From Trema orientale (Eukaryota; Streptophyta; Magnoliopsida; Rosales; Cannabaceae), in contig JXTC01000063.1 in the NCBI GenBank assembly GCA_002914845.1, positions 507,830-571,829 on the forward strand: a stretch of DNA of 64,000 bases, given 5' to 3'. Under the pieces are notes generated by a model. The model saw nothing but the letters and a program-made list of their open reading frames with translations, did not search any database and was not told where the DNA came from. Positions 35,286-46,769 of this stretch are shown one piece after another; position 1 is the first letter of the stretch, and the number at the start of each line of letters is the position of its first letter. The translations under genes were made by a program, and so were the position numbers.

Positions 35286-38200
35286 CTAGGGCGAGGCACG
35301 AGGTCCCTACTCGAATAGCATGGAGTGAGGCGCGAGGTCCCGTCTCCCAATAAATTTGCCTAGATAACCGTAATAAATCAATATCAAATGTCACCTACTA
35401 ACAAAGAGACTTGACTTGTTAGATGTACCAATAATAATATTTTAATATAAAAAACCCCAATTCTAGCCTACAATTAGAGAGAATGAAGTATAAAGGGTTA
35501 GACACTATTGTATCAAGAACACACAAAGCTAATATATTGACTAGTGGATATAGGATTCATGGTTTGAAGGGCAGAACTACTTTAAAAATTATTTGTTCTT
35601 GTGTCTATTTTATGATTTTCATCATTTTCTCAAACCCCTTGTTGAACTAATTTTTGGTGACAACAAGAAACTTTGTGTTTTTAGTTAAACCCAATATTTA
35701 GGACATTTTATATGAGTTACTATCGAGAAAAACTTTAAATTATTTAATTTTAGTAAAAAAATATTGAATATCTGACTATATTAAAAAAAATTTCTTTTTT
35801 TCGATTTTAGCAAACACAAAAATATTGAGTTTCAATTATATCAAATAAAACTTTTGGATGCCATTTAAGGCTAGTTCAATTGGTCTAAGATTTTTGGAAA
35901 TATGTGTGAGTGTGTAGGTGGAGAGTATTCGAATCCTAGTTATCCAATCAAATTACATGCGATTAGTATAAAGTGTCATATTACTGTACAAGACTATTCT
36001 CGTTGTCAACCATCACAATTGAGACGAAGATGATCAAATAGTTATTTTGGACCCAATTTGACTAGATTTCAAAATCTCAAAGTTTTATACGATATAACAA
36101 TAAACTGAACGTTTATTTTTTATTTTTTCGCTAGAACTAAAAAAACAAAATAACTCAAGATCTTATTTGATATAACTAGAAACCCAAGAATTTTTTGCTA
36201 AAATAAAACTTAATGTTCTTATTTTTTTTAATAATAACCCTTTTTTTTCCCCTGAAGTACGTAGATTATAAATTTATAATCATTTATCATAAAAATGTTT
36301 AATAGTGTTGTATTATAAAACTATAGGTGACAATTCGTATTAGCGGGTTATGTTCATATCGTGTCAATGCACATGTATAATAATGCATATACCACATGTT
36401 TAATAATTATATCAAAAATGCTGATTCAGATATGACTATAAATCGTTTATTTAAATAAGTCATATTCATGTCAAGTTAACCTAAAACTATTTATAAATCT
36501 GTTTGATCTAAATTAAGACTAATTCAACACATTTAACATAAGTTTATGCATGATATACGGCTTATAAATATAAATATGTACCAAAAATAAATAGAAACTA
36601 AATAAAATCTCAAACACACATGCCTAATAAGTATAAATTTATGTAATCTGAATAAAAATTAATAGTGCAAACATATATAAAAATGGAATTAAAGCCTAAG
36701 TACATTTTAAATAAATTTTAATATGCACAAAACATAAAATAATAAGGTTCAAATAATATAAAAGTCCAAACATATACAGTAAAAACAATATATATACACG
36801 CATACGTAAGTTTCATACGGTCATATTTAAAGGAAATCGACATAGATATAGTACTAATTTGGAACAAAATGACTTTTTTAGTAGTCTTTTTTAAATTGAT
36901 ATTTTTAGTAGTGTCACAAATTGTATGATGAGGGATAACATAATTTATGACTATAAAATTATAATTTTTTTGAGACTAATCAATAGTCACAAATTGTGTA
37001 CACTAAAATAATTTTAGAAAAGTAATTTTTCAAATCACTCTTGAAAAAGTTATTTTAGTCAAAATTACTATTATTTATTTCAATTTTCCCATAATTAAGT
37101 TGTAGACAAGATGACCTAAAATTGATTTGTTTCATAAAAGTATTTATAAGAAATGGCATCTTTTTTAAATCAACTTATAAAATGGCCGTCTTTTACACTT
37201 ATTCAACCAATGGATTTTTCATTTGTTTTGCTGAATGACTGTCTTTTTTTAGTATATCAATTTTATGTATAATATATTGATTTTATATTTGTGTTTAAAT
37301 TTTGTATATTATATCAATTTTTGTATATTAATATATAGTTTTATGTTAAATATATTACTTTTTAATGTTGATATGTTTTTATAAAATTGATATTTTTCAA
37401 CATTTTTAATATATTGTGGTCATTATTTAATAGTATTTAAAAAACAGTCATTTGTTAAATATAGACCCAAAATTCGGCTATTCGACTGAAAAACCTTTAA
37501 TAAATGGGTCATAGAAGGTCAATCACTTTCAGATTGGTAGATCAAGTCGAACCCAACAGCATTTGCCATTTTATTGTGTTAGGCAAATCACAAGATTTTG
37601 ACCCAGTCATATTTGTTGCAAATCTAAATCCACCAACTATTTACGTAATTTTTATCATATTGTCGTGTGATATAGTCAGCACTTAACATGAAAATTTTGA
37701 AGAGGGGTCTAAACTAAAACTCACTTCAACATTTTCTTTTAATTCAAATAAAAAATTTCAAAATATTTTGCTTGTAAAAAAACGATAATAATAATAATCT
37801 CAACTTTTTCTTTTAATTCAAATCAAAAATTCCAAAATGTTTTGTTTGTAAGAAAACAATAATAATAATAATCTCAACTTGTTCAGATCATAAAGAATTA
37901 ATACCGATGCATAAACAAATTTTCAACTAAATTTAATTACTTCATAGGAGGAAAAAGATTTTGGTTTAAGATGACAATTTTTTTTTTAAAAAAAAAAAGT
38001 GGGGCTTAAGTAATGACCACCACTTACTACAAATTAAAGAAAAATGGCACACACACACACTACCAAGGTTTGAACCCCTGACCCCCCAAACAGGTTTAAG
38101 ATGACAATTTAGGTCATGATATGGCAATATAATATGAAATTGAAGAATTTTTTTTAAGGTAATTTTTTTTTAAAAATAAAATAAAAAATTCTAGATTTTG

Positions 38201-40365
38201 AATTTTTTTGAAAAATTCTAAATTTTAATTAGAAAAATATTACTTTTAAAGGTATTTAGAAAAATATCACTTTTTATTAATTGATAAGATACTTGAAGTA
38301 ACTAATTAAGTTAATGTAACTTGACCGCTTACCTTACGTAACTAGATTGGTTAACCCAAGTAACCCAACTGGTACCTTGAGTACTATTAAAAAATACTAA
38401 TTTTGAATAAAAGTGGTATTTTTTAAATATATATTAAAATTGTTATTTTTCTAAAAAAAACTTTTAGAAAGTGATATTTTTTTAAATTAATCTGTGATTT
38501 TCAAAAAAATTCAGCCGAATTTTTTGATTTTTGATATTTTGGTTCGAAATTTTGTAAAAAACCTTGTGAAATTAATGGATTTGTGTTATGCACAATTTTG
38601 TTCGTACAAAATTCAATGTCAAAACGTATAAACAAGTTGTGTTCAGATTGACGTATCTAATCCAAATTCGATATGATTAATTAAATATGTGAACATAAAC
38701 TTTTTTTTTTTTGAAATTGTAAACATAAACCTTTTTACAACCTCACTTTAGAAAAAAAATATGTAGAACCAAATTACTTAGTATAAAATAAATATGCAAT
38801 AATTATATGATTTGTTATAAGTAAATAGGCAAAATTACGAAGAAAAAAAAAAGAAAGTTTAACTTAATTTTTCTTAACATTAGATAATTTATTTATATAA
38901 ACAAGTTTGCGGCTATTCACAGAGTAGCATTTTTTGAAAGAGTTCTTTTAATGGAAATCTTTTTTTTTTTTTAAAACCTTTTGCAAATATATTTTATTAA
39001 GTTACATCTCGATCATTGCTTCAAAAAAATTATATTTCGATCAGTCTCTACCACGATCAACGAAACTGAATATTTTTTTTAAAAAAATGAAAAGAATTTA
39101 TAACTTAAAAAGTTTATTTAAAAAGATTTGGGTCGTTACCAGATGGAACTTTCAAAGAGTCTACTTGCCCATATTGCTTTTTCAATAAACGTATCGTAAT
39201 TCGGAAGGGGTCATTTTTAGACATCATTTATGAAGGGCATCTTATTCAAGTTAGAATGAAATTACAAAATAATGACATTTTTTATTTTATTTTTCTTTAG
39301 ATAGATATCTTATTTAAACTAGTTACGCAGATTAGTCACGTTTTAGTAACTGTGTCCTTTGGGGTGTCATTTTATGGTACAAGTAAATAAACGAATCAAT
39401 TTCAATTGACATATTTGACAAAATAAATAAAAGGTTTGATAAGAACACGATCAATTAACATAAGGGACCACCTTGCTCCAATTCAAGACCCTATGAACAA
39501 CCTCACTGCAACAACTTCAATAGCTATAATAAATTATCATCGGAAGACAAGCAAAGACAATCCATCGCAATTAACGAAAATGTACTTGATGAACTGATAC
39601 TGTGGCCCAATTTGAGATAACTTTTAAAACTCCTATACCAGATTATGGAATAATTTTTGTTCAACTAGTGTTTGATAAACTATCCTTTTGTTAGATTATG
39701 TTGTGTTAAAAGTATTTTTTTGGAAGCAAATTATTTAGTAAAAGATTTTAGAAATGATTAGCGCAAAATTCAATCATTTTCACAACTGTTTCGAGAAGCG
39801 AAATATTCTAGCTGTTCTATATGAAACAGTTCTAGTGGCTAACGCAACACATTCTTGTTTGGCCAAAAGAGGCCTATTCATATTTTACCTTCTAAGAAGG
39901 AATCACAAAGTATGACAACGACTCAAATTCTTATAAACTCAATAATCTGATATCATGCACTATATCTTGATCTTGTTCGGGTCAAAATGACCCAAACGTA
40001 AATGACATGGATAAGTCTGATTAGAAAATATTTTTTCTCTTTGGTTCGCACATTTTTTTTTAATCATAATTATCAATTAGTTAATATTCATGCATCAAAA
40101 AAGATATTTGACATAAAAAGTACAAATCATTCACTCATGATCTAAAACAAATTATGCTTTCATGATTATAAATTAAAAATAGAATTAAAATAAAGAAGAA
40201 ACACTTGTTCAAAATAAACATGCTACTAAAATTTCTATTCCAATTTGGAATATAAAGATAATTTTCTAAAGCTAAAGTTCAATTATCAAAAGATAAACAA
40301 GCATAACCTATTGTTGCGACGGACACCAATTGCTTGTTCTCTAGGTTAACTTCAAGCTAAATTAT
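35286..40365. other. gene-poor AT-rich region
   Basis: About 5 kb without a supportable gene. Visible items are a SINE-like head near 35869-35937 and a near-duplicate of about 73 bases at 37731-37880 (TTTTAATTCAAATCAAAAAT type with ATAATAATAATC). A CA microsatellite near 38050 is next to GGTTTGAACCCCTGACCCCC, which looks like an inverted pol III B box. The rest is AT-rich with poly(A) and poly(T) runs. Confidence 0.5.
35869..35937 (+). mobile_element. SINE-like tRNA-derived head
   Basis: GGCTAGTTCAATTGGT (35869-35884) resembles a pol III A box and GTATTCGAATCCT (35925-35937) a B box. I could not set the far end. Confidence 0.45.
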
Positions 40366-40369
40366 CCTC

Positions 40370-41233
40370 ATTTAATAGCACGGTTTCCTATAACTAATTT
40401 GAGAATTACAGCTATGATTAGTTGTCCTAGAATTTCTAATCTAGGAAATTGTAACATCTTGATCAAAATAGGTCTCAACAAACCAGAGAATGCCCTATAC
40501 TTGATTTGGTAAGTTTGAGACAATCTTTTTTCCAGTGTCCTTTCTCTCCACATTTGAAACATTTGCCCTTAGGCTTGCCATCTTTCTTTGTGGAAAGTTT
40601 TTTTGGCACAGTTTTCTTCTTTTTCTTATTTTTCTTCATTAGGCCTTTCGGCTTGGGCCTACAAGGGTCTACTTTAGTCTTGTTGATTGATCCCTTATTA
40701 GCACTGTTTATCAGTTGGTTTAGGTTATTTACCATAAACTCTTTGAGTTGTTTGAATGGTTCTTGCAAAGATTCAAGAACCAAATGAATTTTTGCATCAT
40801 CGTCAATTTTAGCTCCTTGACCTTTCGGATCATTCCGATAATTTATCATGTTCAAATCATGATCATGAACTCCTATTCTCTTATTCAAGACGGAAGCAAC
40901 TACTTCCTTTTCTGAATGAGTACCTTGCGAAAACATCTGCTCGAGACTTCCCATAATCTCAGCAACTGAAGCCATTTTTTGATATTTGGTCTGAAAGACA
41001 TTGGATATGGAAGCAATAATATAGTTTTTTGCCCTTTCATTAGCATGTTGCCATTTCTCATATGACATCCTCAGATCTTTAGTCGCTCCTTGAGCAGGTT
41101 CCTTGGGACATGGTTCGGTGAGGACATGTGTGCAGTTTTCACCATTTAAGACTTTGATGAGATTGTGTTTCCATTCAATATAGTTTTGGCCAGTGAATTT
41201 GTTTTCATGATAAAGTGAGTACAAGAGCAACAT
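40370..41233 (-). pseudogene. Ty1/copia gag fragment with zinc knuckle
   Basis: The frame 40475-41233 reads as a copia gag (UBN2-type) protein: ENKFTGQNYIEWKHNLIKV near the start, the middle LVLESLQEPFKQL, a Lys-rich linker and a CCHC zinc knuckle CFKCGEKGHWKKDC near the end. It normally packages element RNA. Just after the stop, in another frame, TTNHSCNSQ recalls the protease region (ATNHVCNSL in intact elements), so the element has decayed by frame breaks. No integrase, reverse transcriptase or LTR was found nearby. Confidence 0.85.
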
Positions 41234-42600
41234 TTTCTGAAATTACATAAAACATGCATAAATTAAATCAAATAAAACTTACAAATAAATTTAAACAAGC
41301 AAATGTAATGATGCAAAAACCAAAATACAAATACATCACATTTATGATTATACTAATCTAGTCTTATATCAACAAGCTATCTGTAGAACATTATATCAAG
41401 AAGTTATCTGTAGAACAAGTCATGTCTTCACTAATTACTAGACCTAACAAGAATTGAAATTAACTATTATTGTCCTTATGGGCATAAGATTAAGTAACAG
41501 AGCTTCGTACAAGGTAAATGATTAAATCCTAGTTAATTGTAACTGCAATAACTTCAATTTCTAAACTACCCATTAAAGAACACAGTGAAGGGTGAATAAA
41601 GGTTTTCCTTATTATATTAGCGATTTAATCAAATATTCATGTATCACATAACACGTAGATTGACACATCCTATTCTATATATGACATGTTAAATGTAACA
41701 AATTTTTTAGGCTGAGAGTTAAATATAACATAGATGAAAATATAATAAAGAACCTCAATCGATGACTTTCGTAAAGAAAAATAACGTAACAAGGCTTATT
41801 CCAAAATTTTGTTTCTGAAAGTCGTTTTTCTTTCATTTTCCAGAATTTGTCTATGCAATTTCCCAGGATTCTCAATTGTCAGAGAGTCGAATGGCCCAAG
41901 GAAAGCTACAGGCCTGCTCTAGATAGGATTTGGTTGTGGCCTATTGGGCACACTTTCCAGCCTAATGGGGCCTTGCGGCCCAACACAACGGTTATCTTTG
42001 AAGCTGGACAGACTTGGCCAGGAATAGGATGGGATATATTAGAGCTTAAATCACATTTTTAGGACTAACTTTGACGACGACTTTGTTAGAATTCAGTCAG
42101 TTTTATTGTAATCGGTCACATTAACAATTATGTTATAATCTAAAGGCCCGGTCACAATAAAAATGACTAGTCCTTAAATTCAATATGAAAAAACAGTTTT
42201 GAAATAGTCCCGAGTCCATCTTTCTAAGCTGGGAACCCAACAAGCAGTGGCTCCGTTAGGCATAATGCCCAACAGCCTCCGGTTGGGCACACCCATAGCA
42301 CACACTTGCTGACGGGCAGGTCTAGGAAGCACCTATGTGCTGGGCAGTTAGGTCCTCCGAGGCACAGCTCTGTTGGGCCATTGACCCAACTACCACAGGC
42401 CATCAAGGCTGCTAAAGCTTTTGTGCTTGGGCCACAAGCTCTACCATGGGCGCTACTCCGCCAGACCTTTGGCCCAGCTACCACAACAAGCTGAGGCAGA
42501 GCACCCAAAAGCTCTGGCGTGGGATGCGCCCTACGGCCTCAGGTTTCGAACACCATAAAGATACACTTTCGCTAAACTGACTAGAATTAAAAAAAAAAAA
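41234..42600. other. intergenic DNA with a GC-rich block of unknown origin
   Basis: After AT-rich sequence, 41860-42560 turns GC-rich with repeated GGGCAC, TTGGGC and CCCAAC words, for example TTAGGCATAATGCCCAACAG. It abuts the point where the truncated CPL2 copy ends. It may be an unrecognised transposon. Open frames occur on both strands, and none looks like a known protein. Confidence 0.4.
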
Positions 42601-42621
42601 AAAAACTTTTAATACACGTAC

Positions 42622-44694
42622 CTCTAACGTTGAGGCCAAGTAGCTGCTCATATCAGGAGATGAAGGCGAATTGACCACGTCATCTTCATAGAAAACGTCT
42701 GTGATTTTTCGTAATAAACTCCCATCAAAATCCCTGGAACACGTACATGGCAATGGTTAGAATCTCGTAATCAGTTATGAGAGAGGCACTAATCAAATAT
42801 TACCAAAGAGCTCTTACTCGAAAAAGCATTTTCTGACGTGCTCTACGACGTTTTTTGCTATATGGAGGACATGAAGATCATTCGCTGTCTATTAGGAAAA
42901 TTAAAGACCAAAATATTAATAAAAGAAGACAGGACAAGACAAGACAAGACAAGAACGTTATATGCTAGAATCTCAGCTTAGTTATAATAATAAAGGAAAT
43001 TCAATACCTCTACCTCAGGAGCATAATATGGAGTGAATGGTGGAACTTCGTGAATTTGAGGCTGATCCTTATCCTCCCAAACGTCTAAACGGTCATCGAT
43101 CACCATTGCCATCCTTGAGGGGCAAATGCCATCTTGGAAGACATTCATCAAGGATTTCTTGGATCCTAATATGTTAAAAATACATTAATAAAGTTAAAAT
43201 TAATTTTGCTTTCATTTTAATTTTTGGAATGCATAAATGATGGGATATCGCTAAAAGGAAAAGCTTGCCTGATTTGACACAAACAACACGATCCCGGAGT
43301 TGGTTTGAACCAATGAGAAGACCCTGTGGGTCGAGAAGTCTCCACATTTCTAAGGCGTAGTTTCTTTCAGCCATTGTGCAAACAAAAACTTCAAACCTTT
43401 TCCGTCCTCCTGTTGTTAAGTAGCTTCTCATAACTTCCCATGCAGGTCGTAACCTCACGAGCACACTCGTATCGCGAATCTGCATTAAGATTAACAAATT
43501 ACAAAAAAAATTCCTGCTCAATCTAGTCGATTCACTTAGATAGTAGTGTCTAAACGGCATCACCATCATTCAACTCAACAAAAGGGAAATAGTATGTACA
43601 CAGGTTGATAATCCACAGCACAGGAATCGATGAGTTCAATTTTCAAAAATAAAATAGGATTTTAGGAAATAGTTGTTTCAAATAATTAAATTGAATGCTA
43701 CTAAATACCCCCCCCCCCCCCCCAAAAAAAAGGAAAAACCTACATTAATTAGAGTATGTAAACCTGAAAAAAGTTTTCTTACCTCAGGAAAAATGCGAGT
43801 GAGGACAATATTCTTCTCCTGCAATCTAATCACAGGCCGAACTAATTTAGTTTCATGGTCATCAGACAGCAGAGGAACTTCCTCTGCTTGAACTTTCAAC
43901 ACCTTTCCGTCATCCATCACACTATCACTCTCCGCATACTGCTTCAGGATCAATCGATCGTCCTCGTAGCGCTTGACTTGAGCATTCATCTCCGCCAAGC
44001 GCAGCGGATCGGTCTCGCTCGCAGTGCGACCCCGTAGGACCCCAATCTTGTCCTCGAACGACCTCATCGAATTCGCGGCGACCAGCGTCTCGTCGAGATC
44101 AAACACAATCGGGAGACACCGCACGTTCAACATCGCTAGCGAAGCATTGTACAAACCTTTCGGGACCGAATAGCACCAAAAGCACGGATACTTCTTCCGC
44201 TTACTCCGCATCGCCACCAAGTGAATCTCTCCATCCCCAACTAACACCACCGCCGTCTGCAAATCCAAATTTCAATTAAACCATCACACTTAGTGACTAT
44301 GTACTGGTAATTTAATTAAGGTCCGGTACTATATTTTCTCGGCAGCCAAACAGAAAATCGAACAACAAAACGAATACATATATATGTGTGTGTGTATAAG
44401 AGATGGATGAGAAATCAGAACCTGCAATTTGCGGTAGCAGATGGCATGAAGATTGATCAAGTTGGGCTGTTGGAAGGGAGAAGACGATTCAAGCTTGCAG
44501 CAAACGGAGGAAGGAGAAATCGTTTGGAGAATGGAGAGAGGACGGCATCGTTGGCTCCGTGGCGATATCCGGTGGATGCGAATCTCGTTGTTTGGGAACT
44601 GGAAATTCTGGTCCTTGACCGGAATAACATCCAGTTCTCCTAAACACGAGTCGTCTCCCTGATAGACCGAAGATTTCACTCCTAAACGACTCAT
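42622..44694 (-). CDS. Truncated CPL2 paralogue: catalytic half only (six exons, 433 codons)
   Basis: Exons 44422-44694, 43783-44256, 43269-43479, 43008-43165, 42818-42888 and 42622-42733 correspond one to one to CPL2 exons 1-6. Exons 1, 3, 4 and 5 have identical lengths; exons 2 and 6 differ by whole codons. All splice sites, including the GC donor of intron 3 (43267-43268), and the DLDET motif (144-148) are kept, and there is no stop or frameshift. The dsRNA-binding and nuclear-signal half is missing. The donor after exon 6 survives but sequence to the left is unrelated, so reading would continue into 42478 unless another acceptor is used. It could be a young pseudogene or a short phosphatase-domain protein. 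Substitutions such as R-to-M/G around the catalytic half suggest relaxed constraint. Confidence 0.75.
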
Positions 44695-44865
44695 TCAGAA
44701 AATCTTCTTGCGGAAATTCCTTGTTCGGTTTCGCAGTCTCGCTTGACTGCGATTTTTTTCTTGCTCCCTACGGCTACGTACACTCACACACAGAGTGCCC
44801 CCTTTTCTCTCTCCTCTCGGTCTCTTTTCTTTTGCCTATTGTTTCAAATAAGGTCTTTGTTTGCA

Positions 44866-44999
44866 TATTTATACGCTCGTGTGGGTTATCTGAAATTACG
44901 AAAGTACCTACATGGTACGGACCAAAAATCGCCTATTTTTGGTTTTTCAGCGAATCAGTGGATGCCAACTGTAGGGTCGGTCATGCCCTTCGCGGGAAA
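44866..44999 (-). promoter_or_regulatory. promoter of the truncated CPL2 copy
   Basis: Minus-strand GTATAAATA at 44866-44874 and TTTCCCGCGAA (complement of 44989-44999) repeat the TATA and E2F-like elements of CPL2. Similarity to the CPL2 upstream region continues to about 45055, marking the duplication's right edge. Confidence 0.55.
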
Positions 45000-45055
45000 T
45001 AGAGGACAAAAGGTTTAGAACACATGGCATTGTACTTTGTAATAAGCCAATTACG

Positions 45056-46769
45056 GCCACGATTCGGATGCCCAATAAACTTATTTGAAAATTAAATTAA
45101 ATATGGTTTGGTACCTTTTAAATTAGATAAAGTATTAGATATTTTAATAAATAAAACATCTTTTGATAATTTTTTCATTTATTTTTTTTCTTAATTATAA
45201 AATGACTGGGATTTATTTGACCAAATCAATTATTTAATGACTATATGCTCAAATTTTGTGTTACTAAATTGTCTATAAACCTACAATTTTGATGGTATTC
45301 TGCTACCCAATAAACCAAAATTTATTATTAAATGTATTTCTATAGTTTTAAATTAAATAAATTACCACATTTTTTTAATGTATAAATACCTGTCAATTTC
45401 TCTTTGATTTAATTTTTCAATTAGGATTTATCCTTTTAAAAAATAATAATAATTAGGATTTATTTAACTAAATCAGGTAACTTCCATATATAATTTTAGA
45501 TTTTTTTTGGTCACAATTTTAGATTTCCAAAACTCAGTAGCCGCTTACTTGTCACTAGTGCCACTAACAAACAGGCTTTCTTAGAAGTGTCAATTGGGCT
45601 GGACCGAATAGTGTCGGGTCAGGCCACGCCCCGAGTGCACTATTCGCGGGCCTGCGTAGACCCTGGTCCTTAAGGGCCTTTGGGCTAGGCCCGAATTTAA
45701 GGCACATTTTCATAACTGCTCTTTTTATTTATTTATTTTCCCACCGTTATCAAATTTTATATCATTTTTGGAGAAATGTATACTACAAATATTTTATACA
45801 CAAAATATATGCCATATTCTACATTTTATGAATAAAAATTATACCTAAAAATCGATATATATTTCAAAATATATACCATAAGTATAAATTTACAGTATAA
45901 ATATAAACCATGGATAAAAGTTTATATCGTGAATGTATACCACACATGTTCAACACGTGAAATATATAAGGCCATATAGAAATATGACCAAAATTTGGGC
46001 CCAATTTAAGTAAATGTCCCTTTGTCAAATGTCATAGCAAAATGTCCAGTATATATACTTATATACCAAGTAAAAAACTTTATATACCAAGTATAAAAAA
46101 GTATATACCTAGTACATTTTAGCACAGTAACTAAAATTGGTAGATATATTTATCTACTAAGTGTAAAAATATATATACCTGGATATTTAGCTATAAAATT
46201 TGAAAAGTGGACATCTACTTAATCAAATTTAAAATATTGGTCATCTACCTAAATTTCTCAAATATATATACCTAAAAAACATGTACTTTTGAAATAAAAT
46301 AAAAAATAGATATTTTTCAAATATAAGATACGAAACGGGTAGTGGGTATAAATTGCTCTCCAGGGTGTCCTCTTTTTGGCACTGCTAAATAAAGGAGTCA
46401 AGCTTGGATTGATATATATATATGTCACCACTAATAGATGGTTGACACGAACACAAGCGATTAACATGAATTTTGGTTCCAAATAGAGCCTAGGGCTTGA
46501 TCGATCTTAATCCTAACAAGTGCACATGTAATAAGTCATTTTCTTTTTATAATCGAAAATATGTTGCTCTCAATAAATGCTGTCTATATTCAAATTCAAT
46601 TTTGACCAAAATTAGGCTCAAGGATATATTTTGCTAAAAATCTCAAATCCAGTGGGTTATAGTACTTCAAATCAACTATAAAACCAAGTGATATTTAAGT
46701 GAAATTTAGGTCACATCACATGGAATTTGTTAACAAAGATTGAAACTAGCTAGCTAGTTCATTGTCCAT
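45056..46769. other. intergenic AT-rich DNA
   Basis: Contains a short GGGCC-rich patch at 45590-45710 and a dispersed repeat at 45968-46262. No gene seen. Confidence 0.45.
45968..46262. repeat. dispersed repeat D (copy 1)
   Basis: Contains ATATGACCAAAATTTGGGCC, repeated TATATACCAAGTA words and GTGGACATCTACTTAATCAA. The same sequence in opposite orientation occurs at 58416-58705. The class is unknown. Confidence 0.6.

Noticed and set aside
35869..35937. A possible functional tRNA gene
   Set aside because: A- and B-box-like words are present, but I could not fold a full cloverleaf with an anticodon stem, so I call it SINE-like.
42224..42494. Open frames in the GC-rich block next to the truncated CPL2
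   Set aside because: Present on both strands, repetitive GGGC words, no family match.
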